Source: Agrostemma githago
Taxonomy: Eukaryota; Streptophyta; Magnoliopsida; Caryophyllales; Caryophyllaceae
Reading direction: 5' to 3'
DNA length: 64,000 bases
Assembly (NCBI GenBank): GCA_958450325.1
Contig: OY288256.1
Location: 10,867,057-10,931,056 of the forward strand
In this document: positions 1-10,886 of the stretch, piece by piece
How the letters are laid out: each line of letters begins with the position of its first letter
How positions within the stretch are numbered: position 1 is the first letter of the stretch
Translations under genes and position numbers: made by a program
The notes under the pieces: model-generated
Told to the model about the DNA's origin: nothing
The model's input: only the letters and a program-made list of their open reading frames with translations
The model's database searches: none

Positions 1-329
1 TGTTATAATAATTAACAAAATAATAAATTTAATTCATAAAAAGACTACTTAAACAATTGCATGCGCATAATTTATTCACTAAAAAAAAAGTGAGTTTACC
101 CAAATATGTATGAAACAAGTCAAATATGCAAAGTTGTAATATAAGTTTATTAAAGTTGAGAAGAAAAATATTGTGGACGGATTTAAGTTAAAATTATCGA
201 ATGGAAAAAAAATTAACAAGTATTTTAAATTGGAGCACATAGTTTCCAAAATTTTAGAAGAAAAAATAACATGCATATTGTAGGTATATATAATATGAAA
301 TATTAATTTTTGAATTAGAAAAATAAAAT

Positions 330-334
<5 letters not shown>

Positions 335-374
<40 letters not shown>
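335..374. repeat. (TA)n microsatellite
   Basis: Uninterrupted TA dinucleotide run in AT-rich DNA. The flanking sequence at 1-334 shows no gene or recognisable element. Confidence 0.9.
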
Positions 375-378
<4 letters not shown>

Positions 379-397
379 CACATGGCATGGATGAATT

Positions 398-548
398 GAG
401 CAATGGGCACAAGGGCCTATACTCTTATTCCTCTAAAATTAGAGGATGTACTCAACATCCTCTATATTGTTCCCACATTGTAGAGGACATCCTCTTATAG
501 GAGAGAGGGTGTTAAGAGGATGGGTAATCCTCTACAGTGTGGATGCTC
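398..548. mobile_element. Possible MITE remnant
   Basis: The segment begins GAGCAATGGGCAC and ends GTGTGGATGCTC, an imperfect terminal inverted repeat of the GAGCATCC type seen at 2582. It contains internal short inverted copies of AGAGGATG/CATCCTCT. No clear target duplication is visible, so the limits are tentative. Its right end overlaps the putative 5' end of the Helitron at 547. Confidence 0.35.
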
Positions 549-1045
549 TTATATTCTAAAAGGATAGGAGGAGCTAGGAGTATGATGACGTGTTAAACTT
601 CTTCATTCGTTTTCCCGCCTAATATTAATCCTACTACATACTACATAGTGGGCTACCAAACAATGAATGAAACTGTAAATCTCATATAAGGCCCAATGTA
701 AATCTCTAATCAACTTTAACTTACGTTATGAAAAAAAAATACATAAATTAAATTTAAAACATATACTCGGTGTACAAATTGTATAATAATTTTATGTTTA
801 AGACTTAAAAACGCGGTAACTAAATTAAATTAAATTAAATTGAGATGTAATAAAAAAAATATCCATCATAACCCGAAGAGTGTCAATTGAAAATTTATTT
901 CAAAATGACATTATAGTTATCTGATAACTATAAAAAATTTAACATAAATTGACATGTCAATTTAAATAAAATTATATTATTAATTTATTTATTAGTAAAT
1001 TTATTTCTAATATAAACCGTGCAATTTGCACGGGGTCTGAACTAG
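547..1045 (+). mobile_element. Non-autonomous Helitron
   Basis: The 3' end is clear: a hairpin CCGTGCAATTTGCACGG (7-bp stem, ATT loop), then a short spacer and CTAG followed by T, the Helitron 3' signature. The 5' end is inferred from TCTTATATTCTAAAAGG followed downstream by TTTTCCCGCC, the same order of motifs as in the Helitron at 52630. The same 3' hairpin family occurs on the minus strand at 41832. No ORF is present. The 5' limit is uncertain because a MITE-like end overlaps it. Confidence 0.5.
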
Positions 1046-2257
1046 TATGACATTATATGAGTATGTCCTGTGTAAAACCATACTTCATAGTACGGATCGG
1101 AGTAGTTACTTTATTCTGTGTGTTGATATGGAGAATCGAATCTAAAACAGGCGAAGCAATCGTTATTTCACATATTTTCCTACCCAAGACACATCTAAGT
1201 TCTGTTTGGTGCGACATTCAACAAACTAGCTTATTTAACCAAAATTTTAGTTAACTTTTTTTTTTGAAGTGAAGATCAATGTCATTAATAATAAGTCATC
1301 CGACATCTATAAATGAATGTCAAAATGAACTGAATACAGATTTGTATAAAATAAATAAAGAACACCTTTGATACAAAGATCACTATTAGAGTAAAGCGTT
1401 TCTGCACAGCCTCCTATATATCGTTGTTTATTGACACAGTCTTTCGCGAAAAAATCTATAGATCTGATGAAATAATCTCCAAAAGTATTAACTTTCTCTA
1501 TTTTGACAAATAGTAGACCGAGATCTGACCTCAATTGTATCACCGTACGTAGAAATTTCATTGCTCTTATGATCTTGCACTATCGTTCTTGATAAATCTA
1601 AGTCTAAAGACTGAAACCTCAAAATAAATGAAAAAAACCTCGAAATAAAGGACGAAAAAACAATTCTCATAAAAGGAGAGACTTTTATTGAAGAGTTCGA
1701 TTATCAAGAATTGGAAATTAAACAATTTTTGGGGCTTACCATCGATTAATTATCGATGGAGGCCCCGAATGGAGGAAAGCTATGTTTTTTTAGAGGAGAA
1801 GGAGGAAAACTATGCTTTGGATTATTTAGGTGAGTAGAAATTGTGATTTTTAGGTAGTTAACCTTTTTTTTGGATGTTAAAATAGCACTCCTCTCATCTC
1901 ACTTGATAGTTTACGTTTACTTTATACACACAAATAACAAGTTAAAGGAGATCGAAACATAGTAAACTACCGTATTGATTTAGACACCAAAAAAAAGTGT
2001 AAATTATTGACTGTAACGGACAGAGAAGGTAGAAATAAGTTGGCTAAAACGTTTTAAATTTTTTTCCCCTTCTGTTATTACTACACTACAATAATATAAC
2101 AAGTTTATATACACCGTATTATTTATCTTATTTATCAAATATCGGCTTGTTTCTCGTCAAACACATTAAATGATTCCCGCTAACTAATCTGTAGGGCTAC
2201 AATCCTTAAACCCAAGGACCACAGGTATTAATCGAAAAGACAAAACTAGAGGTATAA
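1046..2257. other. AT-rich intergenic DNA, no gene seen
   Basis: No credible gene or intact repeat is seen. A T-run near 1256 followed by moderately complex sequence to about 1790 could be the reversed 3' end of an old LINE, but I cannot recognise coding motifs in it. Confidence 0.5.
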
Positions 2258-2491
2258 GAACATCCACAATGCCAATGTCACATCATTTAACACCATTTTT
2301 TATGTGTAATAACTTTTTTTTGTTCTTAAGTGAGACCTACTTCAATTTTCTCTCATCATCAACAATATTATTATAATCTAAGAATCAAGTTCTTATTTTA
2401 TCAATCCCAAAGCATCCCACAATGGAAGAACTTTATGGATAAAGTTCTTAATTGACAACCTCAAGGTAAGAACTACCCATTGGGGTTGCTC
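2258..2491. mobile_element. Tourist/PIF-Harbinger-like MITE
   Basis: Termini GAACATCCACAATG and CATTGGGGTTGCTC form an imperfect terminal inverted repeat, flanked on both sides by TAA (2255-2257 and 2492-2494). A 3-bp TAA/TTA target duplication is diagnostic of PIF/Harbinger elements. At 234 bp with no ORF it is non-autonomous. Confidence 0.6.
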
Positions 2492-2581
2492 TAACACCTC
2501 ATTTGCAGTGGAACAACGTATTAATAAGAAGTATATAATAAATATATATAATCTCAATCTTGGTTCATCATATTAACCTTA

Positions 2582-2941
2582 GAGCATCCCCATCCATTCT
2601 TCATTCTCCATTCTTGGAAAAGAATGGAGAAAAATGGTTCCTCCATCCATGGAGAAACCATTCTTCATGGAGAATAGAAGATATTCATTCTTTCAAACGA
2701 ATAGAGTGGAGAATGAAAATCGTGGGTCCCCATGATAAAAATATTAATATTAAAATAAATTAAAGTGATGGGTAAATGAATGAATGGAGTAATGAAATGT
2801 GTTGGGATCCACGGGAGAATAAAAACTTCATTCTTGGATAAAGCAATTCTTTTATGTTGGAAAAAATAGGAGAAAAGTAATGAGGTGGATGAGGTGGGTC
2901 CCATCCAAGAATGAAAAAATCATTCTTGAATGGGGATGCTC
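2582..2941. mobile_element. Tourist/PIF-Harbinger-like MITE
   Basis: Terminal inverted repeats GAGCATCCCCAT and ATGGGGATGCTC are perfect over 12 bp, with TTA at 2579-2581 and 2942-2944. The interior is built from repeated ATTCTT/AAGAATG motifs, giving strong self-complementarity. The length is 360 bp and no transposase ORF is present. Confidence 0.8.
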
Positions 2942-3375
2942 TTAGGAAATAGAAAAGATAGGATTAGGTTATAACTAGAGTTATAGTTATAATCTAATTA
3001 GGGTAATTAGAGTAATGATAAGACAGTTAACATAACTATCCTTCATAATCAGCTACTAATTAATGTTGAACTAGATAGATTTCCACGAAACAAAATCTTA
3101 AATTTGGCGTCTTAATATATTTGGAGGCCTAGTTCGAGTCTCGAGTTTGAGGACCTTGTATGGATGTAATATTAAAAAATAGAAAAAATAAAATAGCATC
3201 CGACAAGGCTTGAACCCATGACCTCACATGTATAGGAAGTAGACAAAAACCAACACACTACAAGGCACATAGGTAGATATTATCTCATAATTTTTTATAT
3301 AGAGTAACTATTCAAAGAGAGGATTATGAGGCCCAACAAAATTGGAGGCCCAGTTCCCCTGCTCACGCTGAACCT

Positions 3376-3392
3376 CCTCTGGACCGCCCCTG
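3376..3392. mobile_element. Single hAT-type terminus
   Basis: The sequence ends CCGCCCCTG. Its reverse complement CAGGGGCGGTCC matches the terminal repeat of the hAT MITE at 19853. No partner end with an 8-bp duplication was found on the left, so this is a truncated or decayed copy. Confidence 0.35.
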
Positions 3393-3656
3393 ATCAAATT
3401 AAAAAGACTTGTGACATTAATCATATGAATGTTACTCATATTAGACATGTACTACTTGGTATTGGTGTTAAGATAGATAGATATATATATATACTATATA
3501 TTAATCCAATGGAGAATGGTCTTCATTCGATTTCCATCTCCCCTCACAATTGATCTTCTTCTCCATTTCTCTTACAATCTACAGTATCTATCACGGAGTA
3601 TAATAGTACATGGTATGTAGTTTAAATAAATTAAAGCTGCTGAGTCCTAAGACCAT

Positions 3657-3822
3657 ACTCCCTCTCTTGAAAAAACACATTATTCCTTATTTGTTTCATT
3701 CACTGGAAAAACAAACTTTTCATAAATGAAAAGTTTTACCACCCAAGCAAAAAACATAAATATCCTTATTACTTACTCCACAACTATCTCTCCTACAACT
3801 ACCCCACTTAAATGGAAGGGAG
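3657..3822. mobile_element. Stowaway-like MITE
   Basis: Ends CTCCCTCTC and GGAAGGGAG are flanked by TA on both sides (3655-3656, 3823-3824), as expected for Tc1/mariner Stowaway elements. The element is 166 bp and AT-rich, with no ORF. Confidence 0.5.
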
Positions 3823-3938
3823 TAATTATTATTGGAAGTCAAATTCATACGCTTTGGGGTTGACTTAGCTTCCTCCAGCTTAATTGTATGGAGAGGAGTA
3901 TTGAATTTGCGTATTCATAATTCTAGAGATGACAAATA

Positions 3939-4131
3939 CTTCCTTCATTTCTATGATTTCCTCCACCTTAAAAGTGACACATTTCTTAAGAAAAACAATA
4001 AAATAAGTAAAAGTAGAGAGGGAGTAAAGTAAGTGGGCCAGAGAGAAGTGTGATAGAAAAAAGGAAAGTGTAAGAAATCAAAGAAATGGTTGAAAAAGGA
4101 AATGCGGAAGATATCAAAGAAACAGAGGGAG
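3939..4131. mobile_element. Stowaway-like MITE
   Basis: Inverted ends CTTCCTTCATTTCTATGAT and ATCAAAGAAACAGAGGGAG carry a few mismatches and are flanked by TA dinucleotides. The length is 193 bp. Similar to the preceding element but not an obvious copy of it. Confidence 0.5.
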
Positions 4132-4350
4132 TAATAAACTCCATCCTCCTCAATTCCATCCTCATAATCAACTTTGTGGTTTGCCTTTCTAACAATAACT
4201 TCAACTAATGCTACATTTATGACGGAAAAAAATAGATTATTATTCAAACTAGTATTACATACATTATCTACGTACTTCTATTACTCCCTTAATTAGTTCG
4301 ATCAGACGGATGGAGGAAGTACAAATTAAACTACAGCTACATACGGCCTC

Positions 4351-4353
<3 letters not shown>

Positions 4354-4434
<81 letters not shown>
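4354..4434. repeat. (TA)n microsatellite
   Basis: About 40 uninterrupted TA units, the longest dinucleotide tract in the window. Confidence 0.95.
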
Positions 4435-4438
<4 letters not shown>

Positions 4439-4853
4439 GTTTAAAAGTAAGTATTTTAATAATAAAAGATAAACAGATTATCGAGACGGAAAGAGTAAAC
4501 GATTTGGATAAAAAAAGGTGGGGGATGATGACAGAAGGAAAGGATGAGTAGTTAAAAACATGGATGGATTCAAAAGAATATCGAAATTGCAGGTAGGGAA
4601 TTTAAATTAGTGGATTATATGCTGTATATGAAAAGGAGGAGTTAATGAGAAGGATTGGAGGAAGAAAATACCTTGCAGGCCGGAATATATTGTAGAGAGT
4701 CAATGGAGGGCGAATCAAAGAAAGAAAGATGATATATATAGAGAGAGAGAGCAGATCAGCAGAGAATTAAAGGTAAGGGAGAATGAAATACTCCCTTCTA
4801 GTCGTCCTAGCTTAGCTTAGTAGTACATGAATCAAAGAATAGGAATGACGTAG

Positions 4854-5106
4854 CAGTGGCGGATACAGGATTATTGAATAGGGGGCAAAAAAATAATTTT
4901 CGATAAATTATTAGCCATTTTAGAACACCATCTTTGTATTAAAGCACTTAAAGTCGTCACTACTAGAAGCGGCGCGTTTAAATTCTTAAAAGTAGTCACC
5001 ACAAACACTATTTTCTATATTTTGATGATAATTTTTTAAACCGATACAAAACGATAATTACTTCATTTTCGAGCATTATTTAAAAAAATTGACGAAATCT
5101 CCACTG
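4854..5106. mobile_element. hAT-like MITE, decayed
   Basis: The left end CAGTGGCGGATACAGG resembles the hAT terminal repeat at 19853. The right end CTCCACTG is its imperfect inverse. Flanks GACGTAG and GCCGTAG look like a target duplication with one mismatch. No ORF. Confidence 0.4.
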
Positions 5107-5144
5107 GCCGTAGGTAGCTCTTTATTTTGACTCCTCAATTTATA

Positions 5145-5368
5145 CTCCCTCCTCCCACTAAGATCTTCCCACTTTCCTTAAAAGGAAACTCCACTAAGAT
5201 TTTCCCACTTCAAAACTTTCCTTATTCATCCATTATACTCTCTTCCTATTGGTTATTTTTTGTGATTTGACATCTTGAACCCCACCAAACAATTTACCAC
5301 CTTTCATTATCCATTTCTTAATCCATGTGTCAAGTCAAAGTGGGAAGAACATTGTGGTGGGGAGGGAG
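5145..5368. mobile_element. Stowaway MITE, same family as 22331
   Basis: Starts CTCCCTCCTCCCAC and ends GTGGTGGGGAGGGAG with TA on both flanks (5143-5144, 5369-5370). The interior, including CCACTAAGATTTTCCCAC, is the reverse complement of the element at 22331-22545, so the two are copies of one family in opposite orientations. The length is 224 bp. Confidence 0.75.
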
Positions 5369-5821
5369 TAAATAAACTACTCCCTCGCCAATAATTTGTC
5401 TACGTATTACTGTGCATGGTATTTTTTGAACGGTAATGTTAAATACAGTCCTTAGGGTTCTATTTAAGCATTAAATATCTTCTATATTTAGCATAAAATT
5501 AGAAATTCAAGAATAAATTACACATACATCGATACAATTAATATAAGATTAACATTTTGTTTCCTCTTTTAGTCTCTTAGATACAACCCTAGGAGTTGTA
5601 TTTATCATTTTCCTTTTCAAATTCTACTCCGTGTTATCGTATTATTCTCCTCGTTTCTAAAAAAATCATTGGTACCAATAACAATATGAGATTCTTAGTC
5701 ACAAAAAGATTAACGATTGATTAATATAAATCATTATTTTAAATTGTCGATCAACTCGTATCCATTATTAAAACAATAATAAATACAGATTTCAGAGTAA
5801 GTAAATAATAATAATAATAAT
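5369..5821. other. AT-rich intergenic DNA ending in (AAT)n
   Basis: No gene seen. The last about 17 bases are AAT repeats, the target into which the gypsy element starting at 5822 inserted. Confidence 0.6.
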
Positions 5822-6498
5822 TGATGGGAGTTGACCAAGTACCACAGGTCGCCCGCCTGCGGGGCCTCGGAACGGTTCCCCCCCCCCCCAGGGTGAATTC
5901 GGTATTATCCGTCAGCCCTCCCTGCGAGGGGCTACGGGGAGAGCCCCGAAGGGCTTGCGCCTTCCGAGCAGGGCCTTCTGCCAGCCGAGCAGAGCCTCCA
6001 GGTTCCCATCATGCTTGTTTCCAGGGCGCCCTAACCCCCAGTACAGGCGGGGGAGTCCGAGGACCCATCCGTCATTTCGTCTCAGGTAATGGAAAGTGGG
6101 TGGACGAGGAGAAACCACGTGTCGTCCTCTCGACCACCCATTCTCCCTCTCTTCCTCCCTCTCTCTCTTGTGGGAAGGTATAAATACCCACCCATTTCCC
6201 ACATAGAAGGGGTGGGATTTTCTCTCTCTAGACCCTTACTCCTAAAAAACCGCCACCTAGTTCCTCACGAGCTAGGTTCGTCAAGGCATTCACGGACTGA
6301 CTTAGGCATCGTAGAGGGTTCCCTCGGACAACCTCCGAGGCCCTGTGCGTTGCGTGTGCAGGGAGCTGACTCACTCCGCCGGGAAGGTCCGACCATAGGA
6401 GAGGGGGAAGGAGAGATTGAAGGAAATCAAGCGAAGCGATTCACGGACATTAAGGACCCGAATTCGTAATCGGGTTAATTGATTCCTTAACCGGAACA
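5822..6498 (+). repeat. 5' LTR of gypsy element 1
   Basis: A 677-bp direct repeat of 17290-17962. Begins TGATGGGAGTTGACC and ends CCGGAACA. A TATA box (TATAAATA, 6179-6186) is followed by a short leader and probably drives the genomic RNA. A run of 11 C at about 5880-5890 is four longer than in the 3' copy. Open frames inside the LTR are not genes. Confidence 0.95.
6179..6186 (+). promoter_or_regulatory. LTR TATA box
   Basis: TATAAATA lies about 320 bp before the LTR end, preceded by a CT-rich block. The same box recurs at 17643-17650 in the 3' LTR. Confidence 0.6.
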
Positions 6499-6500
6499 AT

Positions 6501-6517
6501 TTGGCGCCGTCTGTGGG
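6501..6517 (+). other. Primer binding site
   Basis: TGGCGCCGTCTGTGGGG lies two bases after the LTR end. Its first eight bases complement the CGGCGCCA 3' end typical of tRNA-Asp, as in many Tat/Athila elements. It fixes the plus orientation of the element. Confidence 0.8.
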
Positions 6518-6743
6518 GAAGATCTAGGTTGTGCTCACGAGATTACCCACAAAAATCAACCACTCTAAAACTCAAAATTAATCACTAGCAATTGAATATG
6601 CCTGAGATTTTCGACACCAGTTCAATGGCAAACCCACCCAAAGCCCCCCAGTATGGCATGCCGCCCGAAATGACGCCTGCTGCCACAATTCCGGGTGTGG
6701 GGCGGGTCAGCCTGCAGGGGGCAACGGGCCAAGGGCAGCTGCC

Positions 6744-9700
6744 ATGGCTGGACAGGGGAGCCAGTCGAGGCCAGTCCTAAACCTCACCCCTGCCCAGATG
6801 GTACAGACTGCGGCTTTCTTCTCAGCCATGCTGGACCAGGAATTTACCCCTGACGACCTGATAGGCAGGGTCGCGACGACCCCCAGGTTACTCCATTTTA
6901 AAAGTGGAGAAGGAACCGGGGGCACGAAGCGAACCGTCGTCAGAAACGCTCAGAAAAAAGCCAGAAAGACAGCTCATGCTTATGCACAAGTGCAAAGGCG
7001 AATTTCAGAGGCCCGTCAGGAGCCGCCTGCACGGCAGGGAGTAGCTGGTCCGGAGGGCGCATTCTCCATCCATACTACAGAATCCACCGCCGCTCATGAA
7101 AGAAGAGGCCTATCCCAAGACCTGAGGGATCGCATGAGGCACAAAGAGCCAGTATCCAAGCGCTTGGGAGAGAAGCAGGATGTGTTCTCCAGGTTGACGC
7201 CAGTTGAGGGATTGCAGCCACCCCCTGGGCTGTCCCAAGGCCTGCAATCCAGGCTCAACAACGGCCAACCCATGAAGCCCAGGTACCGTCAGGGTGATAA
7301 CCTCGAGTCCGCCCAGAAGAAGCGCTCGCGGTATCACTCCCCTTCTCAGGGCGACGAGGCGATTAGCAGGCCGAGGCCCCCACCAAGGCACCGCTCCCCT
7401 GAGGGCAGGCGACCGACCCCTGATAATTGGGACGACTACGGTCGCTACTCAGATGCGGGCAGGTCAAAAATGGTGGGTAGGCCAACTAAGACCCCGCTTC
7501 ACCCTGAAGTCCAGGCGTACCCGATCCCGAAGATTAAAATGCCAACTGTAAAGTTCGACGGAACTACAGACCCGGAAGATCACCTGGCTGCGTACGAAAG
7601 CCACATGGGCATGTACGACACCGACGACGCAGTCTGGTGTAAGATCTTCCCCACCACCCTGGTAGGCCTAGCCCAGGGTTGGTTCAGGGATCTCCCGCAA
7701 GGATCAATTTCCTTCTTCATCGAGCTGACGGAGATGTTCTTGGACCAGTATGCCGGAAACAAACGACGACGTCTCACCCGCTTTGACCTGATGACCCTCA
7801 GGCAGAAGAAGGGCGAAACTGTCAGGGAATATCTGAAAAGGTTCGATTTGTCATTCCAACAGGTGAAGGAAATTGACGACCCAACAGCGGCATATGCACT
7901 AACCAATTCCCTGCTACCCGGCGAAATGAAGAACCAGATGATCAGGGCCCAACCGGAGACCCTGGCCAAGGCCAGAAAAATCGCAGAGGGGTTTATGTTG
8001 CAGGAGGAATTCCACAGCCTGCCGGAGACCCCTGCAGGCCCCACGAGGCAGCAAGGGGGACCGCAGGGTGGACGCGGGAGAAACGACTCCGGAAGACATA
8101 GAACCGAGGAAGGGGATACCCCCAAAAAGGAGCGCATTGCCTATCAGCCCAGATTCGACAGTTACACAGCCCTTAATAAGTCCAGGGCAGAAATCTTCGA
8201 GCTGGAAAAAGAAACCGCCAAGTGGAATTGCCCGAGCAAGCCGCGCAGTCCAAGAGGGGACCCCAAGAAATTCTGCACTTTTCACGACTGCGTAGGCCAC
8301 ACCACCGAAGAATGTCGTCACCTGAAAGACGAGATCGAGAAGTTGATCAGGAACGGCTGGTTGGCCAACTACGCAGCCAGGAACAAATCCCAGAAGGAAA
8401 CGCCTGAGAAGCCCGAGGGCTCGGTACAGAATCGCCTGGTAATCCATGTGATATCAGGAGATGCAGAAGGTCCAATCAGTCGAAGGGGGCAGAAAAGGCA
8501 GATTCGTGAGCTAAGGAACCAAATCTGCTACGCTGAAAGAGCAGGAAGCCCAAAGGGAGTAACGCTGAGCATTACCCCCGAGGATGCAGGGCGGGTGGTG
8601 TACCCCCACAGCGATCCCTTGGTGCTATCTTTGGTAATTAGCAACCACATTGTCCGGAGATGCATGGTAGACACTGGCGCCTACACGAATCTGCTGTACA
8701 AAGACGCTTTCGACAGAATGGGTCTGGAGAAACGGCACCTACGACCCGCCCCAGGGTCATTATATGGGTTCAGCGGAGCAGGCGTACTGCCCGTAGGAAT
8801 CATAGACCTGCCTGTAACGTTCGGGGAAGGAGCCACTGCCAGGAATATCAGAGCGTCATTTGTTGTGGTAGATGCGAAGTCTGCCTACAACGCCCTGATC
8901 GGCAGAGTCACCCTGGACGAGATTGAAGCAGCCATATCAATCCGGGCTCTCACCATAGCCTACGTCACTGACTTCGGCCTAGAAGGCAAAATACGAGGGG
9001 ACCAGGAGTCGGCCAGACAGTGCTACTCCGTGGCCTTGCAGGCTCATGAGAGCGAAAGAAAAGGGAAAAGAAAAGCCGACAGCTCCCTCAGCAGAGAGGG
9101 CGAGATTCCAGCCGGTAACCAGACGTCAAACCACCTGGAACCTGGGGGAGAAAGCATGCTGGTGGACCTGGAGCCGGGGAGACAAGTCCTCGTAGGGGCT
9201 GACCTGGAAGAATCCTACCAGGCTGAGCTGGTCGAGCTACTGAAGGAGAACAAGGATGTATTCGCCTACTCGGCGGATGAAATGCCAGGGGTCGATCCAG
9301 CGTGCATCGTTCACAAGCTGAACGTAAACGCGGACGCCCGCCCTGTAAAGCAGAAAAAGCGAAACATGTCCGCAGAAAAAGATTTGGCAATCAAGGAAGA
9401 AATCGAAAAACTTTTGAAGGCAGACTTTATAGAAGTTTGTGACTACCCTGAGTGGCTGGCGAATGTGGTCATGGTCAAGAAATCGTCGGGCGCATGGAGG
9501 ATGTGCGTAGATTTTACGAACCTCAACAAGGCCTGCCCAAAAGACTGCTACCCACTCCCCAGAATCGATCAACTGGTGGACGCCACCAGTGGATATACTA
9601 TGCTAAGCTTCCTGGATGCCTTCTCAGGATATCATCAGGTGTACTTATGGCAGCCAGACAGAGTCAAGTGCGCATTTATCACCAGTTCAGGCACCTACAT

Positions 9701-10838
9701 GTACAAGATGATGCCATTCGGGCTGAAAAACGCAGGGGCCACGTACCAACGCCTGGTCGACAAGGTGTTCGAAAATCAGAAAGGCAGAAACATAGAAGCC
9801 TATGTCGATGACGCCATTGTAAAGAGTAAGGGGGACAAGGAACACCTGGAAGACCTGCGGGAGACCTTTTCCTCCCTGCGCGCCTACAAAATGAAGCTCA
9901 ATCCGAAGAAATGCACGTTTGGGGTGCGCTCTGGAAAATTCTTGGGTTTCTTGGTAAGTTCTCGAGGGATAGACGCCAATCCCGAGAAAATTCAGGCTGT
10001 TCTAGACCTTCCCGAGCCAAAGACCATCAGGGACATCCAACGTCTGACAGGTCGCATGGCCGCCCTGGCACGGTTCATTGCCAGATCAGCAGACAAGTCA
10101 ACCCCGTTCTTCAAGGTGCTGAAAGGCAATAAACAGTTCAAATGGGAAGACGAGCAAAAAGAAGCGTTCGGACAATTAAAGGAGCACTTAAAGAAACTCC
10201 CCACCCTGGCAAGACCGGTGGCAGGAGAAAAGCTTTTCCTCTACATCGCTGTAACCAACGCGACAGTCAGCGCAGTCATCTTAAGGGAAGAAGCAGGCGC
10301 TCAACAGCCCATATACTTCGTAAGCCACGCCCTGGGGACAGCAGAGAAGAACTACCCCATGGTCGAGAAGGCGGCCTACGCAGTTGTTATAGCAGCCAGG
10401 AAATTGAGGCCATACTTCGACGCACACCCTGTCGTGGTGCTAACAGACCAGCCCCTGGAAAAGGTGCTAGAGAAATTTGAGAAATCAGGCAGATTGCTGA
10501 AGTGGGCCATCGAGTTGAGTGGACTGGGGATAACGTACCAGTCAAGAACAGCCATCAAGGCCCAAGCACTGGCCGACTTCCTGGCAGAGTGTTCCCACTC
10601 CGAGGACAATAGCCCAACCTCTGGCGAATGGATCGTATACACCGATGGGTCCTCAACGGCCAACGGAGCAGGGGCGGGGATAGTGTTGACCAGTCCGGAA
10701 GGGACCGATTTTGAGCATGCTCTCAGATTTGTCTTCCCCGCCTTGAATAATGAAGCCGAGTACGAAGCAGTACTCGCAGGCATCAACCTGGCCAAGGCTG
10801 CAGGCGCAGAACGGGTCGTTCTGGCCACAGACTCCTAG
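6744..10838 (+). CDS. Gag-protease-reverse transcriptase-RNase H polyprotein (gypsy 1)
   Basis: This 1364-residue frame encodes most of the retrotransposon polyprotein. Gag capsid homology lies near residues 250-400. A CX2H/CX-type zinc knuckle (CTFHDCVGHTTEEC) is near 512. An aspartic protease with VDTGAYTNLLY is near 640. Reverse transcriptase spans about 890-1080 with YVDD near 1018. RNase H begins near 1294 at YTDGSS. The frame ends at a TAG inside RNase H, and the same frame then runs open to 12347, so the break is one nonsense codon rather than a natural end. A short out-of-frame ORF (ATG 6598 to 6780) overlaps the start. It may be the true Gag N terminus separated by a frameshift, or a leader ORF. 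Confidence 0.9.
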   Translation: MAGQGSQSRPVLNLTPAQMVQTAAFFSAMLDQEFTPDDLIGRVATTPRLLHFKSGEGTGGTKRTVVRNAQKKARKTAHAYAQVQRRISEARQEPPARQGVAGPEGAFSIHTTESTAAHERRGLSQDLRDRMRHKEPVSKRLGEKQDVFSRLTPVEGLQPPPGLSQGLQSRLNNGQPMKPRYRQGDNLESAQKKRSRYHSPSQGDEAISRPRPPPRHRSPEGRRPTPDNWDDYGRYSDAGRSKMVGRPTKTPLHPEVQAYPIPKIKMPTVKFDGTTDPEDHLAAYESHMGMYDTDDAVWCKIFPTTLVGLAQGWFRDLPQGSISFFIELTEMFLDQYAGNKRRRLTRFDLMTLRQKKGETVREYLKRFDLSFQQVKEIDDPTAAYALTNSLLPGEMKNQMIRAQPETLAKARKIAEGFMLQEEFHSLPETPAGPTRQQGGPQGGRGRNDSGRHRTEEGDTPKKERIAYQPRFDSYTALNKSRAEIFELEKETAKWNCPSKPRSPRGDPKKFCTFHDCVGHTTEECRHLKDEIEKLIRNGWLANYAARNKSQKETPEKPEGSVQNRLVIHVISGDAEGPISRRGQKRQIRELRNQICYAERAGSPKGVTLSITPEDAGRVVYPHSDPLVLSLVISNHIVRRCMVDTGAYTNLLYKDAFDRMGLEKRHLRPAPGSLYGFSGAGVLPVGIIDLPVTFGEGATARNIRASFVVVDAKSAYNALIGRVTLDEIEAAISIRALTIAYVTDFGLEGKIRGDQESARQCYSVALQAHESERKGKRKADSSLSREGEIPAGNQTSNHLEPGGESMLVDLEPGRQVLVGADLEESYQAELVELLKENKDVFAYSADEMPGVDPACIVHKLNVNADARPVKQKKRNMSAEKDLAIKEEIEKLLKADFIEVCDYPEWLANVVMVKKSSGAWRMCVDFTNLNKACPKDCYPLPRIDQLVDATSGYTMLSFLDAFSGYHQVYLWQPDRVKCAFITSSGTYMYKMMPFGLKNAGATYQRLVDKVFENQKGRNIEAYVDDAIVKSKGDKEHLEDLRETFSSLRAYKMKLNPKKCTFGVRSGKFLGFLVSSRGIDANPEKIQAVLDLPEPKTIRDIQRLTGRMAALARFIARSADKSTPFFKVLKGNKQFKWEDEQKEAFGQLKEHLKKLPTLARPVAGEKLFLYIAVTNATVSAVILREEAGAQQPIYFVSHALGTAEKNYPMVEKAAYAVVIAARKLRPYFDAHPVVVLTDQPLEKVLEKFEKSGRLLKWAIELSGLGITYQSRTAIKAQALADFLAECSHSEDNSPTSGEWIVYTDGSSTANGAGAGIVLTSPEGTDFEHALRFVFPALNNEAEYEAVLAGINLAKAAGAERVVLATDS

Positions 10839-10886
10839 CTCATCGCCAACCAAATTAATGGAGAGTATGAAGCTAGGGACCAAACA

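Noticed and set aside
5821..6469. ORFs of 96-126 codons on both strands at 5821-6469 and again at 17357-17933
   Set aside because: They lie in the LTRs and are repeated in both copies. No protein features.
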